Source: Tabrizicola_A sp964393035 (GTDB lineage Bacteria; Pseudomonadota; Alphaproteobacteria; Rhodobacterales; Rhodobacteraceae). From it: a DNA stretch of 64,000 bases. The position numbers and the translations under genes were made by a program. A model generated the notes under the pieces. The model saw only the letters and a program-made list of their open reading frames with translations. It was not told the origin of the DNA and made no database searches. Positions within the stretch are counted from its first letter, which is position 1, and the number at the start of each line of letters is the position of its first letter. The stretch is from assembly GCA_964393035.1 (NCBI GenBank), contig CAYMRX010000004.1, forward strand, positions 186,001 through 250,000, read 5' to 3'. Below are positions 1 through 7,768 of this stretch, piece after piece.

Positions 1-438
1 CCGCGCGGCCTCAACCGCGGTTGCGCCCTTGTCGAGGTGATGGCGCAAGAGATGGCTGACGGTTTCTGTATCGGTTTCGGATTCGAACACCGCGCCCGCA
101 GCGGTCAGCTCATTCCGCAGCTCGCGGAAGTTTTCGATGATGCCGTTATGCACCACGGCGACGCGGCCCGACAGGTGCGGGTGGGCGTTCAGCGTGGTGG
201 CCGCGCCATGGGTGGCCCAGCGGGTATGGCCGATGCCGGATTTTCCGGGCAGGGGGTTGTGCACCAGAAGGTCGGACAGGTTCACCAGCTTGCCCACCGC
301 GCGGCGGCGATCCAGCCGGCCGTGATCCACCGTGGCGATCCCGGCGGAATCATAGCCGCGATATTCCAGCCGTTTCAGCGCCTCGACCAGAAGCGGGGCA
401 ACTTCATGGTTGCCAAGAACCCCAACAATTCCACACAT
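1..438 (-). CDS. glmS: Glutamine--fructose-6-phosphate aminotransferase, N-terminal part
   Basis: Makes glucosamine-6-phosphate from fructose-6-phosphate and glutamine, the first step toward UDP-GlcNAc. The frame begins MCGIVGVLGN, so Cys2 becomes the N-terminal glutaminase nucleophile after Met removal. The class II glutamine amidotransferase landmarks RRAVGKL, GHTRWATHG and VVHNGIIEN follow. Only the first 146 residues are present and the gene runs off the left edge. Its ATG shares one base with the glmU stop (TAATG), so the two are translationally coupled and lie in pathway order in one operon. Confidence 0.96.
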   Translation of the reverse strand, partial: MCGIVGVLGNHEVAPLLVEALKRLEYRGYDSAGIATVDHGRLDRRRAVGKLVNLSDLLVHNPLPGKSGIGHTRWATHGAATTLNAHPHLSGRVAVVHNGIIENFRELRNELTAAGAVFESETDTETVSHLLRHHLDKGATAVEAAR

Positions 439-1787
439 TATGCTTTTCCTTTTGCAGCCTTGATGGCGCGCAGACGTTCAAAAAGTTTTGTCGCCAGACC
501 CGGTTTGTTGACCTGCTTGGCGCGGGCAAGCGCCACGGCCTCGGCGGGCACATCTTCGGTAATGGTCGAGCCTGAGGCAGTCAGCGCGCCATCGCCCACG
601 GTGACGGGCGCCACCAGCATGGTATCCGAGCCGATGAAGGCGCGTTTGCCGATGCGGGTGCGGTGTTTCATCACGCCGTCATAATTGCAGGTGACGGTGC
701 CCGCGCCGATATTGGTGAACTCGCCCACATCGGCATCGCCGATATAGCTGAGGTGACCGACCTTCACGCCCTCATCCAGAATGGCGTTCTTGATTTCCAC
801 GAAATTGCCGACATGCACATCTTCGGCCAATTCCGCCCCGGGACGCAGGCGGGCAAAGGGGCCGACATCGGCGCCGCGACTGACATGGCAGCCTTCGAGA
901 TGGCAAAAGCCCTTGATCTCGGCACCGGATTCGATGGTGACGCCGGGGCCGAACAGCACGTTGGGGCCGATGATCGCATCGCGGCCAACCACCGTGTCAT
1001 AACCGAAGAACACCGTGTCGGGGGCGGTCAGCGTCACGCCATTGTCCAAGGCCTCGGCCCTTGCGCGGGCTTGAAAGGCGGCCTCGGCCTCGGCCAGTTG
1101 CTGCCTTGTGTTGACGCCCAAGGTTTCAGCCTCGTCGCAGATCACCACCCCGGCCGACAGACCCTTGGCGCGGGCAAGTTCCACGATGTCGGTCAGGTAA
1201 TATTCGCCTGCGGCATTGGCATTGCCCACCTCGGCCACAAGGGTGAACAGGGTCTTGGCCTCGGCGCAGATCACACCGGAATTGCAAAGGGTTACGGCGC
1301 GTTCCGCATCCGTGGCATCCTTGAATTCACGGATGGCCAGCAGGGCATCGCCTTCGGTCAGCAAGCGGCCATAGCGGCCGGGATCGGCGGCGTGAAAGCC
1401 CAAGACCACCACCGCATGGGTGGCGCGGGCGGCCAGCATGGTTTCCAGCGTGTCCGGGGTGATAAAGGGCGTGTCGCCGTAAAGCACGATCGCATCGCCC
1501 GGCGCATCGGCCAAAAGCGGGGCGGCCTGCGCCACGGCATGGGCGGTGCCAAGCTGCGGTTCCTGCACGACGGTTTCAATCGCCTCGTCATAGGCCCGCG
1601 CGGCCTTTGCCACCGCATCGGCGCCATGGCCGGTGACCACCACGACCTTTTCCGGGCCAAGGCTGGCGCCCGCCCGCAGGGCGTGGTGCAAGAGGGGCGC
1701 GGCCGCAACCTTGTGCAGCACTTTCGGCATGTCGGAATTCATCCGCGTGCCCATGCCTGCGGCCAGAACAATCAACGAAACCGGCAT
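438..1787 (-). CDS. glmU: Bifunctional UDP-GlcNAc pyrophosphorylase / glucosamine-1-P acetyltransferase
   Basis: Cytoplasmic enzyme for the last two steps of UDP-GlcNAc synthesis, which feeds peptidoglycan and LPS. The N-terminus carries the nucleotidyltransferase signature LAAGMGTRMNSDMPKVLHK (residues 8-26). Further on are YGDTPFI and the switch to a left-handed beta-helix with hexapeptide repeats. GHLSYIGDADVG and NIGAGTVTCNYDG form the acetyl-CoA and sugar sites. At 449 residues it has the normal family length. It overlaps glmS by one base and is divergent from gph across an 85-base gap. Confidence 0.97.
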   Translation of the reverse strand: MPVSLIVLAAGMGTRMNSDMPKVLHKVAAAPLLHHALRAGASLGPEKVVVVTGHGADAVAKAARAYDEAIETVVQEPQLGTAHAVAQAAPLLADAPGDAIVLYGDTPFITPDTLETMLAARATHAVVVLGFHAADPGRYGRLLTEGDALLAIREFKDATDAERAVTLCNSGVICAEAKTLFTLVAEVGNANAAGEYYLTDIVELARAKGLSAGVVICDEAETLGVNTRQQLAEAEAAFQARARAEALDNGVTLTAPDTVFFGYDTVVGRDAIIGPNVLFGPGVTIESGAEIKGFCHLEGCHVSRGADVGPFARLRPGAELAEDVHVGNFVEIKNAILDEGVKVGHLSYIGDADVGEFTNIGAGTVTCNYDGVMKHRTRIGKRAFIGSDTMLVAPVTVGDGALTASGSTITEDVPAEAVALARAKQVNKPGLATKLFERLRAIKAAKGKA

Positions 1788-1872
1788 GCTGCCCCTTTCC
1801 TTCTTTTGCCGCCCGTTTTACCCCGGAACGCGGGCGCTGCAAGCCCGGCGTGGCTCACGGAAGGTTACAATC

Positions 1873-2535
1873 ATGCGGACGGTGGTTTTTGATCTGGATG
1901 GAACGCTGGCCGATACCAGCGATGACCTTCTGGCAGCGGCAAATGCCTGCTTTCTGGCCGATGGCCATGGGGTGGTGCTGGATGGGCGCGACCGGCTGGT
2001 GGCCTTTCATGGCGGGCGGGCCATGCTGCGGGCGGGGTATGAGCGGTTGGGGATCGGGTTTACCGAAGACGACATCGCGCGGCATTACCCGCGGCTTCTG
2101 GCGGCCTATGCCGAGGGGATTGACACCCATACCCGGCTCTATCCCGGTGCCGCCGAGGCGGTGGAGGCCCTGCGCGCCGCAGGTTTTGCCACCGCGATCT
2201 GCACCAACAAGCCCGAAGGGCTGGCGGTGGAACTGGTGCGGCGTCTGGGGATTGCGCCCTTGTTCGGGGCGCTGATCGGGGCCGATACCCTGCCAACGCG
2301 CAAGCCTGACCCCGCGCCTTATGTGGCATCCGTGCAAAGGGCAGGGGGCGATGTGGCGCGATCCATGTTGATCGGGGATACCGAGACGGATCGCAAGACC
2401 GGGTTGGCGGTGGGGGTGCCGGTGGCGCTGGTCACCTTTGGCCCCGAAGGCCGGGCGATTGAACGGCTGCACCCCGAGGCGCTTTTGGACCATTTCGATG
2501 ATCTTCCCGCCTTGGCCGCGCGGTTTCTGCCATGA
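1873..2535 (+). CDS. gph: Phosphoglycolate phosphatase (HAD superfamily)
   Basis: A 220-residue HAD phosphatase, probably hydrolysing 2-phosphoglycolate from DNA repair or Rubisco oxygenation. Motif I is VVFDLDGTLADT at the N-terminus, with the nucleophilic Asp in FDLDGT. Motif II is ICTNKPE, and motif III/IV is RKPDPAPY followed by MLIGDTETDRKTG. The ATG at 1873 is chosen because motif I starts four residues later. The open frame continues upstream into the glmU promoter region, but that part shows no homology. Substrate specificity within the Gph/PGP group cannot be proven from motifs. Confidence 0.88.
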   Translation: MRTVVFDLDGTLADTSDDLLAAANACFLADGHGVVLDGRDRLVAFHGGRAMLRAGYERLGIGFTEDDIARHYPRLLAAYAEGIDTHTRLYPGAAEAVEALRAAGFATAICTNKPEGLAVELVRRLGIAPLFGALIGADTLPTRKPDPAPYVASVQRAGGDVARSMLIGDTETDRKTGLAVGVPVALVTFGPEGRAIERLHPEALLDHFDDLPALAARFLP

Positions 2536-2539
2536 AAAA

Positions 2540-2557
2540 AGGCCCCCTGAGGGGCCT
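2540..2557 (-). terminator. Rho-independent terminator between gph and the DUF1127 gene
   Basis: Stem AGGCCCC/GGGGCCT with loop CTGA. An A-run at 2535-2540 reads as a T-run on the minus strand, so it best serves the DUF1127 gene. It may also end gph, whose stop it touches. Confidence 0.75.
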
Positions 2558-2583
2558 GCTCTCATGGGCAAGGTGAAGGGGTT

Positions 2584-2745
2584 TCAGCCCCAGACGGCCT
2601 TGCGTGCGATGCGGTCGGCATCGGCAGGGAAGATCCCGAGATCAAGCGCCTGAGCTTCGGTCAGGGCGGCGATCTCGTCGCGGATGCGGGCATAGGCGGC
2701 ATGTTTGGCGGCCGTGTCGCGCAGGCGGGCGATGAGGGTTTTCAT
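2584..2745 (-). CDS. Small DUF1127-type protein (53 aa)
   Basis: A 53-residue basic protein, starting MKTLIARLRDTAAK and ending in a DUF1127-like helix with LTEAQALDLGIF and ADADRIARKAVWG. Related small Arg-rich proteins in alphaproteobacteria affect RNA turnover or phosphate and stress physiology, and some lie beside small RNAs; for this one no function is shown. AAGGAATGACTT precedes the ATG. A terminator follows immediately. Its upstream region has palindromic TGC-rich elements that recur at 15580-15617. Confidence 0.72.
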   Translation of the reverse strand: MKTLIARLRDTAAKHAAYARIRDEIAALTEAQALDLGIFPADADRIARKAVWG

Positions 2746-2799
2746 AAGTCATTCCTTTCGTCTTGCGACCGGATGGCCCGGATGGCCGATCCCTTCTTC

Positions 2800-2878
2800 G
2801 CATGTGCAGCATATGGCAGGTGGTGTTGGCGATAACAACGGCCATGCAAGCCCTGACGCCATGCGTGCAGTGCATAGC
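2800..2878 (-). promoter_or_regulatory. TGC-rich cis elements upstream of the DUF1127 gene
   Basis: Contains GCATGTGCAGCAT (2800-2812) and ATGCGTGCAGTGCATAGC (2861-2878). Near-copies of both stand in the same order at 15580-15592 and 15600-15617. They lie between the gap terminator and the DUF1127 start, so they are probably promoter or operator elements for that gene. TGC-rich palindromes recall PhaR-type operators, but that link is inference. Confidence 0.4.
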
Positions 2879-2882
2879 AAAA

Positions 2883-2900
2883 GGGCGCCCGAAGGCGCCC
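2883..2900 (-). terminator. Terminator of the first gap gene
   Basis: Stem GGGCGCC/GGCGCCC with a CGAA loop (TTCG on the transcript), 22 bases past the gap stop. AAAA at 2879-2882 gives a short T-run on the minus strand. Confidence 0.8.
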
Positions 2901-2922
2901 GTTTCCCAAGAATATTTATGGG

Positions 2923-3924
2923 TTAGATGAGTTTTCCCATCGCCACGGCCGTATCTGCCATGCGATTTGAGAAGCCCCATTCGTTGTCATACCACGACAG
3001 CACCGAACACATGCTGCCCTCCATCACCTTGGTCTGGTCCATGTGGAACACCGAAGAATGGGGGTCGTGATTGAAATCCGACGAGACATTCTTGTATTCG
3101 GTATAGCCAAGGATGCCTTTCAGCGGGCCATGGGCGGCAGCCTTGATCGCGGCGTTGATCTCCTCGACGCTGGTGGTGCGCTTGGCGATGAACTTCAGAT
3201 CCACGACCGAGACATTCGGCGTCGGTACGCGGATGGCAAAACCGTCCAGCTTGCCCTTCAACTCGGGCAGCACCAGACCCACGGCCTTGGCAGCACCGGT
3301 CGAGGTCGGGATCATGCTGAGTGCAGCCGCGCGGCCGCGATACAGATCCTTGTGCATGGTATCCAGCGTCGGCTGGTCGCCGGTATAGCTGTGGATCGTC
3401 GTCATCATGCCCTTTTCGATGCCGATGGCGCCATTCAGCACCTTGGCGACGGGCGACAGGCAGTTGGTGGTGCAAGAGGCGTTCGACACCACGATGTCAT
3501 CGCGCGTCAGCGTCTGATGATTGACACCGTAAACGATGGTCTTGTCCGCACCGTCACCCGGGGCCGAGATCAGCACCCGCTTTGAGCCGTTTTCCAGATG
3601 GGGCAGGCATTTTTCCTTGGTGGTGAAAATGCCGGTGCATTCCAGCACAACATCCACATTCGACCACGGCAGATCGGCGGGGTTCTTCAGCGCCGTCACT
3701 TTCATCGACCCGCGGCCAACGTCGATCCAGTCTTCGCCGGTGGTCACGGTCGCCGGAAAGCGGCCATGCACGGAATCAAAGCGCAACAGATGTGCGTTGG
3801 TTTCAACAGGGCCAAGGTCGTTGATCGCTACAACCTCGATATCGGTGCGGCCGGATTCGATGATGGCCCGCAAGATGTTGCGCCCGATGCGCCCAAACCC
3901 GTTGATGGCAACCTTGACGGCCAT
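2923..3924 (-). CDS. gap: Glyceraldehyde-3-phosphate dehydrogenase, NAD-type (copy 1)
   Basis: Phosphorylating GAPDH of glycolysis and gluconeogenesis, 333 residues. The N-terminus MAVKVAINGFGRIGRN holds the Rossmann fold. The catalytic Cys is in SNASCTTNCLSP, followed by HSYTGDQPTLD. Asp36 in VAINDLG is the residue that contacts the adenine ribose hydroxyls in NAD-specific enzymes. The ATG at 3924 is preferred over an upstream in-frame start because it gives the canonical N-terminus. A perfect palindrome (3959-3970) sits just upstream. A second GAPDH gene lies 287 bases away on the same strand. Confidence 0.96.
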   Translation of the reverse strand: MAVKVAINGFGRIGRNILRAIIESGRTDIEVVAINDLGPVETNAHLLRFDSVHGRFPATVTTGEDWIDVGRGSMKVTALKNPADLPWSNVDVVLECTGIFTTKEKCLPHLENGSKRVLISAPGDGADKTIVYGVNHQTLTRDDIVVSNASCTTNCLSPVAKVLNGAIGIEKGMMTTIHSYTGDQPTLDTMHKDLYRGRAAALSMIPTSTGAAKAVGLVLPELKGKLDGFAIRVPTPNVSVVDLKFIAKRTTSVEEINAAIKAAAHGPLKGILGYTEYKNVSSDFNHDPHSSVFHMDQTKVMEGSMCSVLSWYDNEWGFSNRMADTAVAMGKLI

Positions 3925-3958
3925 GGTGAACCCTTTCTTGCAGCGACTCACGCGTTAC

Positions 3959-3970
3959 GTTAGCGCTAAC
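3959..3970. promoter_or_regulatory. LacI-family type operator upstream of gap
   Basis: Perfect 12-base palindrome GTTAGCGCTAAC, 35 bases before the gap start. The central GCGC with TTA/TAA arms is typical of LacI-family sites; CceR, the central-carbon regulator of Rhodobacter, is the likely candidate. Regulator assignment is inference. Confidence 0.6.
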
Positions 3971-4054
3971 ATCGCGAAAACGGCGAAAAGATCAAGCCGG
4001 AAAGCAAGGCTCGGCTGAATTCAGCGAAGCATGGGCAGTGGGGGGGAAGGGGCG

Positions 4055-4198
4055 TTAGCGCCAGAAGCTCACCTGCGCGATCAGGTCGATCAACTTGCGC
4101 GCCAGAAACAACAGGGCCAACCCGCCGTTCAAGGTCAGGTCGGCCAGAATGGCCAGGGCAACGACCCCGGCCAAGACAAAGGAAATGCGGTTGCTCAA
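4055..4198 (-). CDS. Small membrane protein between the two gap genes (47 aa)
   Basis: A 47-residue frame starting with TTG at 4198, 12 bases after the upstream GAPDH stop, with a strong GGAGG in that gap. It reads (M)SNRISFVLAGVVALAIL, a hydrophobic segment, then LALLFLARKLIDLI and AQVSFWR. It has one or two membrane segments and a basic C-terminus. The ribosome site and tight spacing suggest co-translation with the GAPDH gene. Function is unknown. The main doubt is its short length. Confidence 0.6.
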   Translation of the reverse strand: MSNRISFVLAGVVALAILADLTLNGGLALLFLARKLIDLIAQVSFWR

Positions 4199-4210
4199 GA
4201 CGCCTCCGGT

Positions 4211-5215
4211 TCAGCCCAGAAGCCGCCCCATCGCAGCGGCCACATCGGCCATCCGGCAGGAGAAGCCCCATTCATTGTCATACCAGGCCAGAACGCGGAC
4301 GGTGCGGCCGCCGACGACCTTGGTCTGGTCCGGGGCAAAGATAGACGATTGCGGCGTGTGATTGAAGTCGATCGACACTTTCGGTTCCGGGTCATAGGCC
4401 AGAACCGCGCTCATCTTGCCCATCGCGGCTTCGCGAACGATCTCGTTCACATCGGCCACGGTGACATCTTTCTTGGCGACGAAGGTCAGATCCACCGCCG
4501 AGACATTCGGGGTCGGCACGCGGATGGCCGAGCCGTCCAGCTTGCCCGCCAGTTCCGGCAGCACTTCGCCGATCGCCTTGCCGGCCCCGGTCGAGGTCGG
4601 GATCATCGCCATGGCGGCGGCGCGGGCGCGGTACAGATCCTTGTGGCGGCGGTCCAGCGTCGGCTGGTCGCCGGTGTAGCTGTGGATCGTGGTCATGATG
4701 CCCGATTCGATACCGATCGTGTCATTCAGCACCTTGGCCAGCGGCGCGAGGCAGTTCGTGGTGCAAGAGGCGTTCGACACCACCAGATGCTCGGGCAGAA
4801 GGCTGCGGTGGTTGACGCCGTAGACCACGGTCAGATCGGCGCGCTTGGCCGGGGCCGAAACCAGAACCCGCTTGGCCCCGCGCCCCAAATGGACGGCGGC
4901 CTTCTCGCGCTCATTGAATTTCCCGGTGCATTCCAGAACGATATCAACACCTTCCCAATCCAGTTCTTCGGGATTGTAGGTCGACATCACGCGGATCGGG
5001 CCGCGGCCAAGGTCCAGCGTATTGCCTTCGACCTTCACCGTGCCGGGGAAACGGCCATGGACTGAGTCATATTTCAGAAGATGGGCGTTGGTTTCAATCG
5101 GGCCGGTGGCATTCATCGCCACCACCTGCACGTCGTTGCGCCCCGATTCCGCGATATGCGCCAGCGTGCAGCGCCCGATGCGGCCAAACCCGTTGATCCC
5201 GACGGTGATGGTCAT
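4211..5215 (-). CDS. gap: Glyceraldehyde-3-phosphate dehydrogenase, probable NADP/dual cofactor type (copy 2)
   Basis: A second 334-residue GAPDH, clearly paralogous to the 2923-3924 copy. It has INGFGRIGR, the catalytic SNASCTTNCLAP and HSYTGDQPTLD. The cofactor-selecting Asp36 is replaced by Ala (VAMNATG), and the loop before HKDLYRAR reads DRR rather than DTM. Loss of that Asp plus added Arg is what NADP-accepting, anabolic GapB-type enzymes show. The gene heads a short minus-strand unit with the 47-residue membrane protein. Its upstream region holds two degenerate LacI-type sites. Confidence 0.95.
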   Translation of the reverse strand: MTITVGINGFGRIGRCTLAHIAESGRNDVQVVAMNATGPIETNAHLLKYDSVHGRFPGTVKVEGNTLDLGRGPIRVMSTYNPEELDWEGVDIVLECTGKFNEREKAAVHLGRGAKRVLVSAPAKRADLTVVYGVNHRSLLPEHLVVSNASCTTNCLAPLAKVLNDTIGIESGIMTTIHSYTGDQPTLDRRHKDLYRARAAAMAMIPTSTGAGKAIGEVLPELAGKLDGSAIRVPTPNVSAVDLTFVAKKDVTVADVNEIVREAAMGKMSAVLAYDPEPKVSIDFNHTPQSSIFAPDQTKVVGGRTVRVLAWYDNEWGFSCRMADVAAAMGRLLG

Positions 5216-5306
5216 GCGATTGATCCTTGCAGCCTGATGTTGCTTGCTTCGCGCTATACCCTAGCCACCGAAGTGCAAAAAGCGCAAAAACGACAGATTT
5301 TCAGCG

Positions 5307-5338
5307 TGTTATCGCAAACATCGCCCGTTCGCGCTAAC
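5307..5338. promoter_or_regulatory. Two degenerate LacI-type half-palindromic sites
   Basis: TGTTATCGCAAACA (5307-5320) and GTTCGCGCTAAC (5327-5338) each differ by one or two bases from the palindrome upstream of the other gap gene. They lie between the divergent second gap gene and the DUF808 gene, which suggests shared control of both gap copies. Confidence 0.45.
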
Positions 5339-5403
5339 AAGTCACGCTTTGCCTTTGGCCCGGACCCGGCTAGATAGGGCAGAGGTCAAGCAAAGGGTGT
5401 GGT

Positions 5404-6378
5404 ATGAGCGGGCTTTTGGCGCTTTTGGATGATGTGGCGGCGATTGCCAAGGTGGCAGCGGCCAGCGTGGATGACATTGCGGCTGCGGCGGCCAAGGCGG
5501 GGGCGAAGGCGGCAGGTGTCGTGATCGACGATGCGGCGGTGACGCCGAAATATGTGCATGGATTCGAGGCCAACCGTGAATTGCCGATCATCGGGCGCAT
5601 CGCGCTGGGGTCGGTCAAGAACAAGCTTATCATCCTGCTGCCCGCCCTTTTGGCACTGAGCTATGCTCTGCCTGCCGCCATCACGCCGCTGTTGATGATC
5701 GGCGGGGCTTACCTGTGTTTTGAGGGCGCGGAAAAAGTGTTCCATGTGCTGTTCCCGCATGCCGACCACGAGGTGGAGGAAGATTTCGCGACCGGCGACC
5801 CCGCGCATCTGGAAGAAGAAAAGGTCGCAGGCGCGATCAAGACCGATTTCATCCTGTCGGCCGAGATCATGACCATCGCACTGGCGACGGTGGAGAACCC
5901 GAGTTTCTGGATGCAGGCCATCACGCTTGCGGTGGTGGGCGTGCTGATTACCGTGGCGGTCTATGGCGCGGTGGCCCTGATCGTGAAGATGGACGATATC
6001 GGGCTGCATATGGCGGCCAACCGCAAGACCGCCGCCGCCCGCGCGCTGGGGCGGGGGCTGGTGGCGGGGATGCCGAAACTCATGTCCATCCTGTCCACCG
6101 TTGGCACGGCGGCGATGCTGTGGGTCGGCGGGTCGATCGTGCTGCACGGGTTGGAGGTGACGCATCTTTGGCCCTGGCCCTACGAGACGATCCACCACAT
6201 CGCCGAAACTGCCGCCCATGCCGTGCCTGCTGCGCAAGGGTTCGTGATGTGGGCGGTACAGGCCGGTATCGACGGGGTGCTGGGGTTGGGGCTTGGCCTG
6301 CTGTTGATCCCTTTGGCGACGCGCGTCATCGGGCCGTTGTGGGCCGCCCTCAGCGGCAAGAAAGCGCCGGGGCACTAA
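5404..6378 (+). CDS. DUF808 family inner-membrane protein
   Basis: A 324-residue membrane protein of the DUF808 (YedI-like) family, recognised from MSGLLALLDDVAAIAKVAA, the VIDDAAVTPKYVHG segment and GSVKNKLIILLPALLALS. Several hydrophobic segments follow (about residues 80-110, 165-200, 235-255, 285-310), with a charged cytoplasmic stretch of Glu/His (HADHEVEEDF). No biochemical role is established for the family. It is monocistronic, divergent from the second gap gene, and starts after AAAGGG. Confidence 0.85.
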   Translation: MSGLLALLDDVAAIAKVAAASVDDIAAAAAKAGAKAAGVVIDDAAVTPKYVHGFEANRELPIIGRIALGSVKNKLIILLPALLALSYALPAAITPLLMIGGAYLCFEGAEKVFHVLFPHADHEVEEDFATGDPAHLEEEKVAGAIKTDFILSAEIMTIALATVENPSFWMQAITLAVVGVLITVAVYGAVALIVKMDDIGLHMAANRKTAAARALGRGLVAGMPKLMSILSTVGTAAMLWVGGSIVLHGLEVTHLWPWPYETIHHIAETAAHAVPAAQGFVMWAVQAGIDGVLGLGLGLLLIPLATRVIGPLWAALSGKKAPGH

Positions 6379-6502
6379 GGCCCGGCGCGCGGCTTTCCGC
6401 CAAGGTCAAGGCGACGAAATGTCCAATGGCCTTTCCCATATTTCCGTTTTCTTCTAAGGGCTTGGTGCCGCGCTTACAGGCGGCTCGACTTAGGAGATGA
6501 AG

Positions 6503-7687
6503 ATGAAGAAATTGATTGGTTCGGCTGCCGTTCTGGCGCTGATGGCCGGAATGGCTGCGGCGGATGAGGTGAAGATCGGTGTGCTTTTTGGCTTCACCGG
6601 GCCTTTGGAATCGATCACCCCGACCATGGCGGCGGGGGCGGAGCTGGCGATGGCCGAGGTGTCGGCCTCGGGCAAGTTCATGGGCGGATCGACCGTCACC
6701 CCGGTGCGTTCGGATTCGACCTGCGTGGACAGCACCGCCGCAGCGGCTGCGGCGGAACGTCTGGTGACGGCAGATGGCGTCAAGGCGATTGTCGGGGCCG
6801 ATTGCTCGGGCGTGACCGGGGCGGTGCTGCAAGGCGTGGCGCGTCCGCAAGGCGTGGGCATGATTTCGCCCTCGTCCACCTCGCCCGCGCTGTCGACCGC
6901 AGAAGATGACGGCCTGTTCCTGCGCACCGCCCCGTCGGATGCGCGTCAGGGCCAGATCATGTCGGACATCCTGACCGCACGCGGCGTGAAGTCGGTGGCC
7001 GTGACCTATACCAACAACGACTATGGCAAGGGCATGGCGGATGCCTTCGCGGCGGCCTTCACGGCGGCGGGCGGCACCGTGACCGCCACCGTCCCGCATG
7101 AGGACGGCAAGGGCGATTATTCGGCCGAAGTCGCCACGCTGGCCTCGGCCGGTGGCGAGGTGCTGGTGGTTGCGGGTTATGTCGATCAGGGCGGCAAGGG
7201 CATGATCCAGTCGGCGGTGGACACCGGCGCCTTCTCGACCTTCTACCTGCCCGACGGCATGTATGGCGAAAGCCTGATCGCCTCGATCGGTGATGCGCTG
7301 AACGGCTCGTATGGCTCGGTTCCCGGCACCGACAGCGACGGCGCGGCGAAGTTTGCCGAGCTGGCCAAGGCGGCGAATTTCGACCCGTCCTCCTCCTACG
7401 CTGGCGAATCTTATGACGCGGCGGCGCTGATGCTTTTGTCGATGGCCGCAGCCAATTCGACCAAGGGCGCGGATTGGACCGCCAAGACCATGGACATCGC
7501 CAATGGTCCGGGCGAGGTGATCCTGCCGGGCGAATTGGCCAAGGCGCTGGAGCTGATCGCAGCGGGGACCGACATCGACTATGTCGGCGCGACCTCGGTC
7601 GAGTTGATTGGCGGCGGTGAATCCGCGGGCAACTTCCGCGAGTTCGAGATCAAGGACGGCAAGATTGAAACCGTCGGATACCGGTAA
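6503..7687 (+). CDS. Branched-chain amino-acid type ABC substrate-binding protein
   Basis: A periplasmic LivJ-type solute-binding protein of 394 residues. The signal peptide MKKLIGSAAVLALMAGMAAA is followed by DEVKIGVLFGFTGPLESITP, the type I binding-protein start. Typical family segments are VGADCSGVTGAV, ISPSSTSPAL and AVTYTNNDYGKGM. AGGAG at 6492-6496 sits six bases before the ATG at 6503, so that start is chosen over 6497. No permease or ATPase genes are adjacent, so it is an orphan component. The ligand is unknown. A strong terminator follows. Confidence 0.87.
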   Translation: MKKLIGSAAVLALMAGMAAADEVKIGVLFGFTGPLESITPTMAAGAELAMAEVSASGKFMGGSTVTPVRSDSTCVDSTAAAAAAERLVTADGVKAIVGADCSGVTGAVLQGVARPQGVGMISPSSTSPALSTAEDDGLFLRTAPSDARQGQIMSDILTARGVKSVAVTYTNNDYGKGMADAFAAAFTAAGGTVTATVPHEDGKGDYSAEVATLASAGGEVLVVAGYVDQGGKGMIQSAVDTGAFSTFYLPDGMYGESLIASIGDALNGSYGSVPGTDSDGAAKFAELAKAANFDPSSSYAGESYDAAALMLLSMAAANSTKGADWTAKTMDIANGPGEVILPGELAKALELIAAGTDIDYVGATSVELIGGGESAGNFREFEIKDGKIETVGYR

Positions 7688-7704
7688 GCCTTTGGAGTAA
7701 TGCG

Positions 7705-7740
7705 AAACGGCCCGAGGGAAACCTCGGGCCGTTTTGTTTT
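7705..7740 (+). terminator. Strong Rho-independent terminator after the binding-protein gene
   Basis: A 13-bp stem (7705-7717 with 7722-7734) around a GAAA tetraloop, followed by a T-rich tract. It may also stop transketolase transcripts coming from the other strand. Confidence 0.9.
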
Positions 7741-7768
7741 TGGCAATCTTCTTCGAAGAACTTGCGCG

